The notes under the pieces are model-generated. The model searched no databases, had not been told where the DNA came from, and saw nothing but the letters and a program-made list of their open reading frames with translations. A program made the position numbers and the translations under genes. This document shows positions 31,419-42,388 of a stretch of DNA of 64,000 nucleotides, piece by piece (position 1 is the first letter of the stretch; every line of letters begins with the position of its first letter). The stretch is from Clarkia xantiana subsp. parviflora. Lineage: Eukaryota; Streptophyta; Magnoliopsida; Myrtales; Onagraceae. The stretch covers positions 61,552,383 to 61,616,382 of the forward strand of contig JAPTYO010000007.1 of the NCBI GenBank assembly GCA_036873135.1. The letters run 5' to 3'.

Positions 31419-33114
31419 AGCCCACATTTCTGTGTAATGCTTTAGTTAGTGGGTCCGCCACCATATCATCATTGGGCGAGTATTCTAAAGTGATTATATT
31501 ATCTTCTACCATAGATTTAGTATAACTATATTTCACATCAATGTGTTTAGTCCTACTATGGTACTTTAGATTCTTTACTGCTGCATTTGCAGCCTGACTG
31601 TCAGAGAACATCTTCACATGTTTACTCCCAACATCGCCATCAAGCAGTGCAGTAAGAAGCCTTTTCAGCCAGACCGCTTCCTATGCGTTTTTGGAGAGAG
31701 CAACGAATTCTGATTCCATCGTAGACAGCGCGACACAGGATTGCTTCTTGCTCGTCCATGCAAAAGCGGCATCAACAAGGAGAAACTCTCCTTCTGTGAT
31801 GGACTTACGATCGTCTGGATCGCCACCATGGTCGGCATCACCGAATTCGGTCAATTCTAACTTCCTACCCTCATAGCACAGTACGTAGTCGGCAGTACCT
31901 TTCAGATATAGTATGATCCGCTTTACAGCTTTTAAATGTTGATAGCCATGGTGTGATTGGAATCTTTCTAGTAGGCCCAAAGCTTAACAGATGTCCGGAC
32001 GAGTGAAAGCATGGCGTACATTAGACTTCTGACCATGCTTAAATACTCTGGACTCCTCATCTGTTCACGCTCTTGCTGGTTCTTCTGGCTGTCGCGCTTT
32101 GACAACGCGCACCCGAATCCTACCGGCGTTTCCACGGGTTTGGCATCCTGTAATCTAAAACTTTTCAACATTGTGTTGATGTAGGCTTCCTGAGATAGAC
32201 ATAACCTCCGGATGACACGATATCTAGCAATTTTAATGCCCAAGATGTACGTAACCTCTCCCATGTCTTTCATCTCAAATACAGATGCCAACCAGGACTT
32301 TGATTCATGCATAAAACTCACATCGTTCGCGGCAATGAGTATGTCATCCACGTACAAAGTTAAGATGACTTACTTAGACCCGGAGGTCTCGGTATACACG
32401 CATGGATCCTCGTGGAGATTCACGAGTCTGTTTCCAACAATTTCCTCATCGAACATGTTGTACCATTGTAGAGACGATTGCTTAAGACCGTAAATGTATC
32501 ATTGGAGTTTACAAATGTTCATTACCAGGAGTAATGAAACCCTCCAGTTGCTCCATGTAGATCTCTTCCTCCAGGTTTCCGTGGAGGAATGCGGTCTTAA
32601 CATCCATTTGCTGTAGCTCTAAATCGAGGCATGCGACCAGCGCTAGGATTACCCTAACTGTGGTGTACCTCAAAGTCGGTGTGTATGTCTCATCAAAGTC
32701 GACTCCGTGAAGCTGGGTATATCCTTTCGCAACTAGTCAAGCTTTGTATCGCTCGACATTTCCATCAGCAGTGAGTTTCAGTTTTAGAACCCACTTCGCC
32801 CCTATGGCCATGCGGTCAACAGGTAAATCAACTAAAGACCATACCGAATTGGCTTTCTTTGAGGCGATCTCATCGTCTATTGCTTTTCTCCATTCCTTCG
32901 CTTGAGGTCCTTTCAACGCTTGTTGAACCGTCACCGGTTCGTCAACAGAAGTTAGGGTGAATATTTCACCCTTCTCGATGGGATACTTCTTGGGAGACGT
33001 TCGATGCCTTAATCCCATTTTGAGTCTGAATATTTCTCTCACTCGGAATAATGCTTTATATCGGAGCATCACTCCCACTGAGAATAAGGGCAGTGCTGGA
33101 ACCTTGACCTTCAA
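31419..33114 (-). pseudogene. copia H1 RT and RNase H, broken
   Basis: Minus strand. RT starts near 32890 (EWRKAIDDEIASKK, GAKWVLKLK). YVDDIL at ~32354, then LGIKIARYR. RNase H includes WTSKKQSCVALSTMESEF (~31750), SDSQAA (~31605), SRTKHIDVKY and VADPLTKAL. At least three frame changes and stops separate these blocks. The PPT/LTR junction is at 31418. Order PR-INT-RT-RNH fixes it as Ty1/copia. Confidence 0.85.
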
Positions 33115-34801
33115 CTTTTCTTGGACGAACTCTCGGTCTAGGAACCAAGTTGGTTAATCCAATCCCACTGGGAACAATGGGTAGTTGTGGCATTATTGGA
33201 TTTTCATCTAGAGGTCCAGCAACGTGATTATCAGGTTCAACTTGATTCGCAACTGCAACAACAGTGATTTGTGTAGTAGGATTGTTTCCTTTCACTGGAT
33301 TTACTATGAAAATGTCTCCATCCTCATTTACCATTTCATTCATTAGCGTTGCTGCCTTAAATCTTCCACTCGAAGTAAGTGGGACCTGATCATCATCGTT
33401 ATCCTGCTCAAATTCGATCAAGACTTCGTCCGTTTTGATTTCACCAAGCGTTGGAAATTCGTCCTCATGGAATGTAACGTCTCCGGACTCATATTCGACC
33501 ACGCCACAATTTTCTTAAGCTGACACAAATACATAACCCTTAGAGTTTTCTAAACATCTTATGAAGATACTCTTTAGTCCTCTCGGTCCCAACTTGCCAA
33601 AACGGGTGTCAGTTGTATATGTATAGGGTGTGCAACCCCACGGTCGCAACCTAGTAAGGTCTAACTCTCTACAAGTCGATAGCTCATATGGTGTCGTGTC
33701 TACCGCTTTTATCGGAACAAGGTTTACTATATGAGTGGCTGTCAACAATGCGTCTCCCCAGAAGGAGATTGGCAGTTGTGCTTGCGACATCATAGTTCTG
33801 ACCATGTCTAGGAGTGTTCATTTACGACATTCAGCCACACCATTTTGTTGCGGCGTGTTTGGGTTTGTTGTTTGACGAGAAATTCCCACTTCTTTGCACA
33901 ACTTACTAAACTCATTAGAGAGATATTCTCCACCTCTATCAGTGCGTAGGGTTTTCACCTTTCGCTCCTGTTGATTCTCTACGAGCTTTAGAAAACTTAT
34001 AAAGCAATCTATAGCTTCGAATTTGCGAGTAATCAAATGAGTAAACCACTGGCCAAAAAAAATGAGTAAACCCATAACGGGTAAATTCGTCAATGAAAGT
34101 TACGAATTATCGTTTACCACCCCTAGCGGTAACGTTCATTGGTTTACATACATCGAAATGAATCAGATGCAACGGATACTCAGCTCGTTGAGCTTCGCCA
34201 AATGGCTTGCGGGTGGACTTCCCAGCTAGACAGTCATGGCAAGTGTGCTTAACACGTTGTTAGTTCCGGGCAGAATCCCTCGTCGAGCTAACAACTGAAC
34301 CCTGTCATAGCTTATATATCCGAGCCTCGCATGCCATCCAGCCGCGTCGGTTTCTGCTTCCCTGGAAGACAATTCATACATTCTATTCGAATTTATACTA
34401 CCATTCAAATCCATGATAATGAGACCATTATAGGAAAGAGCATGTCCATATAAGACGATGCCTTTATTTATCCGAACAAGGGTCTTCTCAAATGATAAAA
34501 CAAAGTTATTATTCATAAGAGCGGAAAAAGAAACAACATTTCTACGGATTCTAGGAGCAAAAAGGACATTTTCAAGAAGTATGGCACTGCCATTATTCAT
34601 AGACAACTTGCAGTTCCCTACTCCTTTAACTTCAACTTGTGAGTTGTCACCAATGTATATCCTCTTAGAATCCTTCGGCAACCGTCTAAACTTGGAAAAT
34701 AGTTCTTTGTCGTTGGCTATGTGGTCCGTTGCACCTGAATCAAGAATCCAATAAGGATTTGAGTCAGTTAACATGACGGTTGAGGAAACTAAAGCTTCCA
34801 A
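33115..34801 (-). pseudogene. copia H1 protease and integrase, broken
   Basis: Protease motif ILDSGATDHI at ~34745. GAG-pre-integrase WHARLGYISYDRV is near 34320. The integrase core has TDRGGEYLSNEF (~33940) and TPQQNGVAE (~33840), then the PISFWGDALLTATHIVN block. The linker 33500-33120 is acidic, leading to RT. Frames change at ~34225, ~33815 and ~33510. Confidence 0.82.
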
Positions 34802-35608
34802 AACATAACCAACATCGCGTACCTTTTAGGGTGCGATTTGGTGGACCCTACCCCATCTGCTATGCGGCATGTGCTGGAGTTCCCACAGACTATATCGGAT
34901 TTTAATCTGAAACTGCCCTGTTTAGGCTTAGTCAATGTTTTATCATCGACAACCTGTTGTTTCTTCCCCTTGTTCCTGTTCTTCCTATTTCTCTGCCCAG
35001 CTTGCCCTGACATCTTTTTATCTTTCGATATTGATGCTAATCGAGCCTCTTCCATCTCGATTAATTTTAGGACAGATGCAAGATCTAGCACAAAACCACT
35101 AATAGTCAATAAAGCCTTGGCTGCTCTCCAAGACCTCGGGAGAATCCCGATGATGGCTTGAATTTTATCCCATTCACCCATCTGACTTTCTTCTTCTAAT
35201 GGTTTCCACATTCGGAGGAGGTCGTATACTTTTTCAAGTACACTATTGCTGTTGTTGTTTAAACAATCTTGCATAGTTGGTATAAGTGGGTGCAGTATAA
35301 CTGCTCTGCCACTTCAGTGTTTCAGGAAGAGTGCATCCCATATGTCCTTTGTTATTGGAACATCCTTATACTCATCATAGAAGTCTTGAGACATCTCAGA
35401 TAGCAGCATCTCCTTTGCTTTCTTGTCATCTTGCTCCCAATGGAAATGAGCGAAATGCTAGTCCCTTTGTGAGACCATCATCCGGGCAGCTCATTTTCTT
35501 TTGAATGTGGTCTATAAGACCTTGTTCTTCCACCGGTGTACTGACGCGTTTGCTCCACGAGTCGTAGTTCGTCTCAATCAAAAGCTCATTAGCACATGAT
35601 GAAGACAT
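34802..35608 (-). pseudogene. copia H1 gag, broken
   Basis: Starts MSSSCANELL at 35608, with NYDSWSKRV typical of copia gag N-termini, and continues after a frame change with KVYDLLRMWKPL … WDKIQAIIGILPRSW … LKLIEMEEARL and a basic RNRKNRNKGKKQ stretch. The expected zinc knuckle near the end is degenerate (only two Cys). Confidence 0.7.
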
Positions 35609-36773
35609 CTATGCTGTAATTCGTTACTAACACATTGATAATCATGCATAATCAGGGAGACAATAACATTTTGAAAAAGAATTGCATAGATCGGATATCT
35701 ATTAAGATGGAATACGAAAAATAATGATTCCTCAGTCATCTAAACCAACCGACCGCCAGTAAACCGAGGGAAGGGGGTTCGTGAAAGAGTTCACATTATC
35801 GTCGTCTTCAATCCAATAGATCAGTCTCTTAAAAACGGCTTTATTCGTAAATTACCGGAACGGGAAAATTAAAATAGGCATACCCGATCTTGGCTTTCTT
35901 AAGGCCCTTTTGTATTTAAAAATGTTCTGATGAACATACGCATGAATATATAATTCACTACACAAGTAAATCATCATAGCAAGCCAAATTCATCAACCAA
36001 ACCACATATCATGCATACGCGTCATGCGTTTAATGTTTCGAGGAACTCATGCTAGCATATACATAATTCTACTTTCCAAGTAAACTATCACATGCAGCTA
36101 CATCCTCAACATTCAAGCATTCGTGTCATGCATGGAAACTACCACATCAAACATGCATATTTGGGGACTGGCTTTTGTTTTTAAAACATTTAAAATATTA
36201 GGGGCTAACTTGCAATTCATGCTTACAATTAATCATGCGTGTTTCTAGACATGAATCCTAGGTAATCACAACATGTCTGTCATAGTACCCAAACCATATA
36301 TTTAACCAGGGCTCTGCCCCCAACATCCAGCTAGCTTGACGTAGTCAAGACAACAGTTCTAATAAATATATGTGACGAAAAGTAAACAATTGCAATTCAG
36401 CCCACTAATTAATTCAGTCCCTAAATCATGCATTACCGGGATCTATCCCCATAATCGAAACTAGGCATTAAGGTTTAATTAAAACATGAAAGTTTTAAAC
36501 CTTATAGCACCGTGTAGACTAATTAAAGTTAAAAGAAAAATTGGATTGTAAAACTTGACCATCCCATTTTATTAATTGACTTGAATTTTATTTTGAAAAA
36601 TCCGGTTTGGTTTAGTCAATTTCGGTCTAGTTCGGTTCGGGTTCAGTAAATCCGGTTCGGTTCTGTCCAGTTTTATTTTCAAAATCTGGCTCGGTCCGAA
36701 CTGGTCCAACAAAATAGGGTTCGGTTCAACACACAAAACTGGTTTGGTTAGGTCCACTTAGTTACCCCGGTTC
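35609..36773. other. upstream of copia H1, no gene recognised
   Basis: Recurring catgcat and catgcgt words and ggg-ctctgcccc-like blocks occur at 35980-36470. A CCGGTT/CGGTTTGG-rich low-complexity stretch lies at 36596-36760. No primer-binding site of the usual copia type is seen next to the LTR at 36774, so this LTR probably belongs to H2 and H1's 5' LTR is not identified. Confidence 0.5.
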
Positions 36774-38520
36774 TGTTGGATTACGGGGTTGATTACTACG
36801 GAAACATAAATAAGGTACATGCTTGTAATCAGAATTACGCACGGAAGATATGCACATACCTTAACCTTATCCGTAGTCCCAAGGATCTTCCTGAGGGAGT
36901 TCATGATCCACCGCACGGAACCCATAGAGGTTATTGTTAGAGAAGCCCTGCGTGGTATTAGCTCCACAGCAAAGCCTCTGATCAATTCATGGCTGGGATG
37001 GATCTCCGGAGTGTTTTGCTCTAAGTAAATTGGCACGCCCTTGGTGGTGGACTAGGGTTCGGCCGAACTATGTGTAAATGGGGGCTAAGGTTCGGCCGAA
37101 CTATGTGTAAAGGGGGGAAGGGTTTTCAATCAAATCACCACTTAGGAAGAATTGTGAATTACCCCAAATAAAAACCCTAGCACCTCTTATTTATAGGAGG
37201 AGCAAAGTGGACAAAATTCCACTTTGCCCCACACACATATTCGGCCGGCCACTTATGTTAGGGATGCCAAATTTTGGGCCTCTCATGTCAATTGGGATTT
37301 GGGTCAAGCCCAATTTCCCTAACGTGACATTAACTCAATTTCTTAGGTTACCTATACATATTAATGGGCTACTAATTACAGCGCTCAGTCACCATATGCT
37401 AACAGCCCCCACTCGCCCGAATGGGAGGGTAGATGTTAATATATTGTTGTCCAAATCGCATCAACATTCCACTCTTCTGATCCTGCTTCTGCTTCCGAAT
37501 AGTTCATACGAGGTTTGCCGTGCAACTGGCGGATACGATGGGCATCGTGCTACTCATCTGTTAGGAGTGCTGTAGCGCCCGCTGAACGTTGGTTCCCTAT
37601 CTCAAATCAACCTGTTAAAAACATCAATTTGTATCGCGTTGTATCCTAGTTCAACTGTCAATTCTCCAAATTACCCAGTTTCCACATAGGAATACTTCTC
37701 CAGGGCATCCATACAAGTATTCACAACCTTCTACTAATATCCGGTTGGTGGCCATCTAGTGAATACAAGAGTCAGTGAATTACAGGTGAACTTGACCATC
37801 CCCATCGCTCATACCCTTAGTGAAACCCATTCGGTTTCCCGAACGTGGTCACTTGGCCTTTTTCTTCAGCACTACGCTCGTACGCAGGGAGGCGATCATT
37901 GAGCCTAACCTTAGATATGAGTACTGAGTCCATGAGGGTACTTCGGGTGCCTCTTCATTAGGCTCCCGGGATCAATCACACACTCAAGGTGAAGAAGTTT
38001 GTGCCGTCCGAATCGCGAATATTCTATCTAGCACAACCGAGCATGACCCCGTGGTCGAACGTGGCACGCGTACTATGAAGCACGCGTCGATACCTTACCC
38101 GAACAATGTCAGGTGTGGGATATGTCAATAATGCTATCGCGGACTTTCATCTGGGCCAGAATGTGGTTAAATGACGAACAGAGTTCATCACCGGCGAAGT
38201 GCAAAACGAAGATCATGTCGTGTTACTCCGAAACCAAATGATCGTTTTGCATAACCAAGTTTCCCAACTGGTTCTTGGCCATTCTTGCTTTGGCAGAGGC
38301 CCCCCTCGCCTACAAGACAACTGTGCCTGTGTGACTAGGCAAGGCCCACATTCGACATAATTTTAAGCAGAGGATTGCGTCCTCCTAAGACTCTGTTTAT
38401 AGACCGTACCATCTGATGTGATTAATCATTATGACGTTGATGAATCATAAACTCAAATTGCAATTCTCTCGTTAATCAAAAATGTAACTTTCAATTTATC
38501 AAAATGTTATTACAGACACA
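36774..38520 (-). repeat. 3' LTR of copia element H2
   Basis: 1747 bp, TGTTGG…GACACA on the plus strand (TG…CA both ways). On the minus strand a purine tract (gaagtgggcc) precedes it at 38530-38521. The minus-strand TATAAATA is at 37195-37188. The last ~370 bp (36774-37146) hold a conserved block also present in H3 (RRASLT / NSL minus-strand words), likely R-U5. Confidence 0.75.
37188..37195 (-). promoter_or_regulatory. TATA box in copia LTR H2
   Basis: TATAAATA on the minus strand in the context ctccTATAAATAag, conserved in H1 (30095-30088) and H3 (55772-55765). Confidence 0.55.
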
Positions 38521-40900
38521 GGCCCACTTCTAAACCCTACGCAATCCAAGCAGTTTTATGTTCTTTTCAAATGTCCCTCTGCGTATGGTTTAGTTAAAGG
38601 GTCCGCCACCATGTCATCAGTGGGCGAGTATTCCAAAATGATTATATTATCTTCCACCATAAAATTAACATAATTATATTTCTCATCAATGTGTTTAGTC
38701 CTACTCTGGTACTTTGGATTCTTTACTGCCTCAATGGCTGCCTGACTATCGGAGTACACCTTCACAGGTTTGCTCCCGACATCACCATCAAGCATCACAG
38801 TAAGAAGCCTTTTCAGCCAGACCGCTTCATGTGCATTTTTGGAGAGGGCAACGAATTCGGATTCCATCGTAGATAGCGTGACAGAGGATTGCTTCTTGCT
38901 CGTCCATAAAATGGTGGCATCAGCAAGGAGAAGCACTCCTCCTGTGGTGGACTTATGATCATCCGGATCGCCACCATGGTCGGCGTCACTGAATCCGGCC
39001 TATTCTAACCTCCTTCCCTCATAGCTCAGTACGTAGTCGGCAGTACCTTTCAGATATCGTATGATCCGCTTTACAGCTTTTAAATGTTGATAGCCAGGGT
39101 CTGACTGGAATCTTGCTACTAGGCCCATAGCGTAACAGATGTCTGGACGAGTGCAAAGCATGGCGTACATGAGACTTCCGACCATGCTTAAATACTCGGC
39201 ATTCCTCATCTGTTCACGCTCTTGCTGGTTATTCGGGCGTCACACTTTGACAACGCACACCCGAATACTACCAACGTTTTCACGGGTTTGGAATCTATAA
39301 TTTAAACCTTCTCAACAGTTTGTTGATATAGGCTTCCTGAGATAGACATAATCTCCGGGCGGCACGATCTCTAGCAATTTTAATGCCCAAGATGTACGTA
39401 GCCTCTCCCATGACCTTCATCTCAAATACAGATGCCAACCAGGACTTAGACTCGTGCATGAGACTCATATCGTTCGAAGCAATGAGTATTTCATCCACGT
39501 ATAAAGTTAAGATGACGTACTTAGACCCGGAGGTCTTTGTATACACGCATGGATCCTCGTGAAGATTTACGAATCAGTTTTCAACGATTTCCTCGTGGAA
39601 CCTGTGGTACCATTGCCGAGACGATTTTTTAAGACCGTAAATATACCTTTGGAGTTTACAAACTTTACGTTCGTTACCAGGAGTAATGAAACCCTCCGGT
39701 TGCTCCATATAGATCTCTTCTTCCAGGTTTCTGTGGAAGAATGCGGTCTTAACATCCATTTTGTGCAGCTCTAGATCGAGGCATGCGACCAGGGCTAAGA
39801 TTGCCCTGACTGTGGTGTACTGCACAATCGGTAAGTATGTTTCATCAAAGTCCACTCCGTGAAGCTGTGTGTATCCTTTCGCAACTAGTCGAGCTTTGTA
39901 TCGCTCGACATTTCCATCAGCAGCGAGTTTCAGTTTCAGAACCCACTTCGCATCTTATGGCCCTACGGTTAGCAGGTAAATCAACTAAAGACCATACCGA
40001 ATTGGCTTTCTTTGAGGCGATCTCTTCCTCCACTGCTTTCCTCCATTCCTTCGTTTGAGGTCCATTCAACGCTTGTTGAACCGTTACCGGTTCATCAACA
40101 GAAGTTAGGGTGAATATCTCACCCCGCTCGATGGGAAACTTTTTGGGAGAAGTTCAAAGCCTTTGACTGCGTCTAGGCTCGTTAATACCATCTTGAGTCT
40201 GAACGTTGATCCCACTCGGAATAATGCTTTCTATCGTAGCATCACTCCCGCTGGGAACAAGGGCAATGCTAGAACCTTAACCTACAACTTTTCTTGGACG
40301 ACCTCTCATCCTCGGAACCAAGTTGGTAAACCAACTCCCACTAGGAACAATGGGTAGTTGTGGTATTGTTGGATTTTCATCCACCGGTTCGGCAACGTGA
40401 TTATCGTGTTCAACTTGATTCGCACCTACAACAACAGTGATTTGTGTGTTAGGATTGGCTCCTTTCACTGGATTTACTATGAAAATATCCCCATCTTCAT
40501 TTACCATTTCATTCACTTGTGTTGCTGCCTCAAATCTCCCACTCGAAGTAAGTGGGAGCTGACTATCAACATTATCCTGCTCCAATTTGATCAAGGCTTC
40601 GTCTCTTTTGATTTCACCAAGCGTTGAAAATTCGTCCGCAAGTCATGTAACGTCTCATGTTCGACCACGACACCATTACCATAAGCCAAATTAAACATGT
40701 ATCCTCTAAGTTTAGTCATCATACTCTCGTTAAAAAAACTTGTTTAATGCGCAAGTTAATAACGCGTGATGATAAGATTTAACTCGCTATCATTCCTTTT
40801 AGCTTTTATGGCGTCGTGTTTTAACCGATATAGTTGATGAAGTGCTTTATCAATATGAATGTATTGCCAAACTTCTCGTTCAAGGCATTTAGTGGGAGAG
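38521..40900 (-). pseudogene. copia H2 RT/RNase H remnant
   Basis: Same family as H1. RT blocks: MDVKTAFFHRNLEEEIYMEQPEGF (in parts, ~39760), LKKSSRQWYHRF, and the catalytic box read as YVDEI (~39501), so the second Asp is changed to Glu. RNase H: WTSKKQSSVTLSTMESEF (~38905), SDSQAAIEAVK, SRTKHIDEKY, VADPLTK. The linker upstream (40594-40277) is conserved with H1. Integrase, protease and gag are absent; weak homology fades toward ~40900, where G2 begins. Several frameshifts. Confidence 0.82.
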
Positions 40901-40904
40901 CCGT

Positions 40905-41566
40905 GTCAGACCTAAAATCTGGCCTAAGGCGATTACGTTTTGAAAACGTGGATTTTGAAAAGTCGCCACTAGTTAGTTATTAGGCTAACTAGAAACCTAA
41001 ATTACTTAGGGAATAATATATTAAACACCTAAGCATATAATCGGTCTACAAGCATAAATTCGAATTCAGGGGTTCAATTACGAATTAAAACACATGGTAA
41101 TACTCTCGCCCTTTCGTTACTCAATTCACAAACTTTGACATGATTTTGGTATTTGATTTCAACTAACTTAATTTAATGACATGTCTAATTATAAATCAAT
41201 TATGAACGTTAAGAAACGAAAATAAGCCTAAGCAATTTGATATTTGCAATATACTAGACTAGCAAGGAATATAAATTACTACCAAGGTTTTAAGATATTT
41301 TGCGGTCAACTATACTTAGAACAAAATCAAAGCACAATAATAATAATAAAAATAATAAATGGCACAAAAGACAAAAGTTAGACTTTATATAACAGATGTT
41401 GAGATAGATACCTCAGGTCAGAAAACCAAACGGACTACGACTGTGGTGGCCAGGCAGGAGGACGACGTTGGCTGGGCAGCACAACAGGGAGGCGGACAGT
41501 AGCAGATTGAAACGGCGAATCGGAAAAAGTTGTTCGAAGATGGCGAACCGTCGAAAAACAGAATTG
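40905..41566. repeat. repeat G2, left part (before element C)
   Basis: Starts tgtcagacctaaaatctggc and shares gattacgttttgaaaacgtg and gtcgccactagtta with G1 (26506-26600). No gene seen. It is interrupted at 41571 by C. Confidence 0.65.
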
Positions 41567-41571
41567 AGGAT
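41567..41571. repeat. target-site duplication of C (left): aggat
   Basis: aggat directly before the C left LTR is repeated at 53132-53136 after the right LTR. Confidence 0.92.
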
Positions 41572-42333
41572 TGATGGGTTCCGATGTAATCGTTAGCCCC
41601 GTTAACAGCCAATGGACGGCGAATAGGTCCAGTGGGCCTCGTGAAAAGCCTGGAAGGCCCAGAGGCCCAGCACGAAGGGTCCCGACTTTAGCGGTCCCGA
41701 TGTATGAGCTGAATGCTCCCGATGAGAAGCCTCTGAGTAGGCCCCGATATGCCTTAGTAAAGGCCCCGATAATAAAGCCCCGCAGAGGCTGGACCTGTCC
41801 CGTAGAGACTGAAGGTCCTGGGTGGTGACCTAGAATGAGACAACTCTGGAGTCCCCGACAGGAGTCGAGACTTGTGATCAGAGGATAAGACCGAGAAACC
41901 CGCCTACTAGATAAGAGTAGTGGGAAGACGGTTAGAATACAGATAAACTCCCCGTGATACGCAGGGCGTGCCCGAGATACGCGGAGTACGGGTAAGATAC
42001 GCGGAGCGTGGGGCGAGATATATGGAATCCCAGCCGGAATATACGGAACCGTGGCGAGATACACGGAATCATAGGCACAACGGCCAAGCATGGTCACAGG
42101 TAACTGGGCACCTCCTCCTCCTATATAAGGGAGGAAGTTACCCCAGAAAACGCAGACTATCTAATACGAACTTAGACTCTTTGCTTACCACCCATTGATC
42201 ACCATACTCATTTAAGCATCGGAGAGGGATTCTAGGTCACCACCCAGGTCATCCCCTTTTGCAGGATTACGCGGAGCCCAGGAGTCCAAGCTTTCCGTCA
42301 AGGACGTAACGGAGCTTCGCCCGTGATCCAACA
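41572..42333 (+). repeat. 5' LTR of element C
   Basis: TGATGGGTTCC…CCAACA. U3 units of gagatacgcgg type at ~41955-42085, TATATAAG at 42122-42129, catttaagcatcggagaggg at ~42207, ttttgcagg at ~42258. Confidence 0.93.
42122..42129 (+). promoter_or_regulatory. TATA box of LTR C
   Basis: TATATAAG; also at 52920-52927 in the 3' LTR. Confidence 0.65.
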
Positions 42334-42350
42334 TTGGCGCCGTCTGTGGG
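42334..42350 (+). other. primer-binding site of C
   Basis: TTGGCGCCGTCTGTGGG immediately after the LTR, identical to A and D. Confidence 0.78.
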
Positions 42351-42388
42351 AAGCCTTACGAAAAGTCAAGATAGCTTCTACCAGATCA

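Noticed and set aside
31419..38520. H1 and H2 as a tandem pair sharing the LTR at 36774-38520
   Set aside because: The H1 side of that LTR has no primer-binding site, and the flanks of LTR H2 and H3 differ, so it is better read as the 3' LTR of H2 alone.
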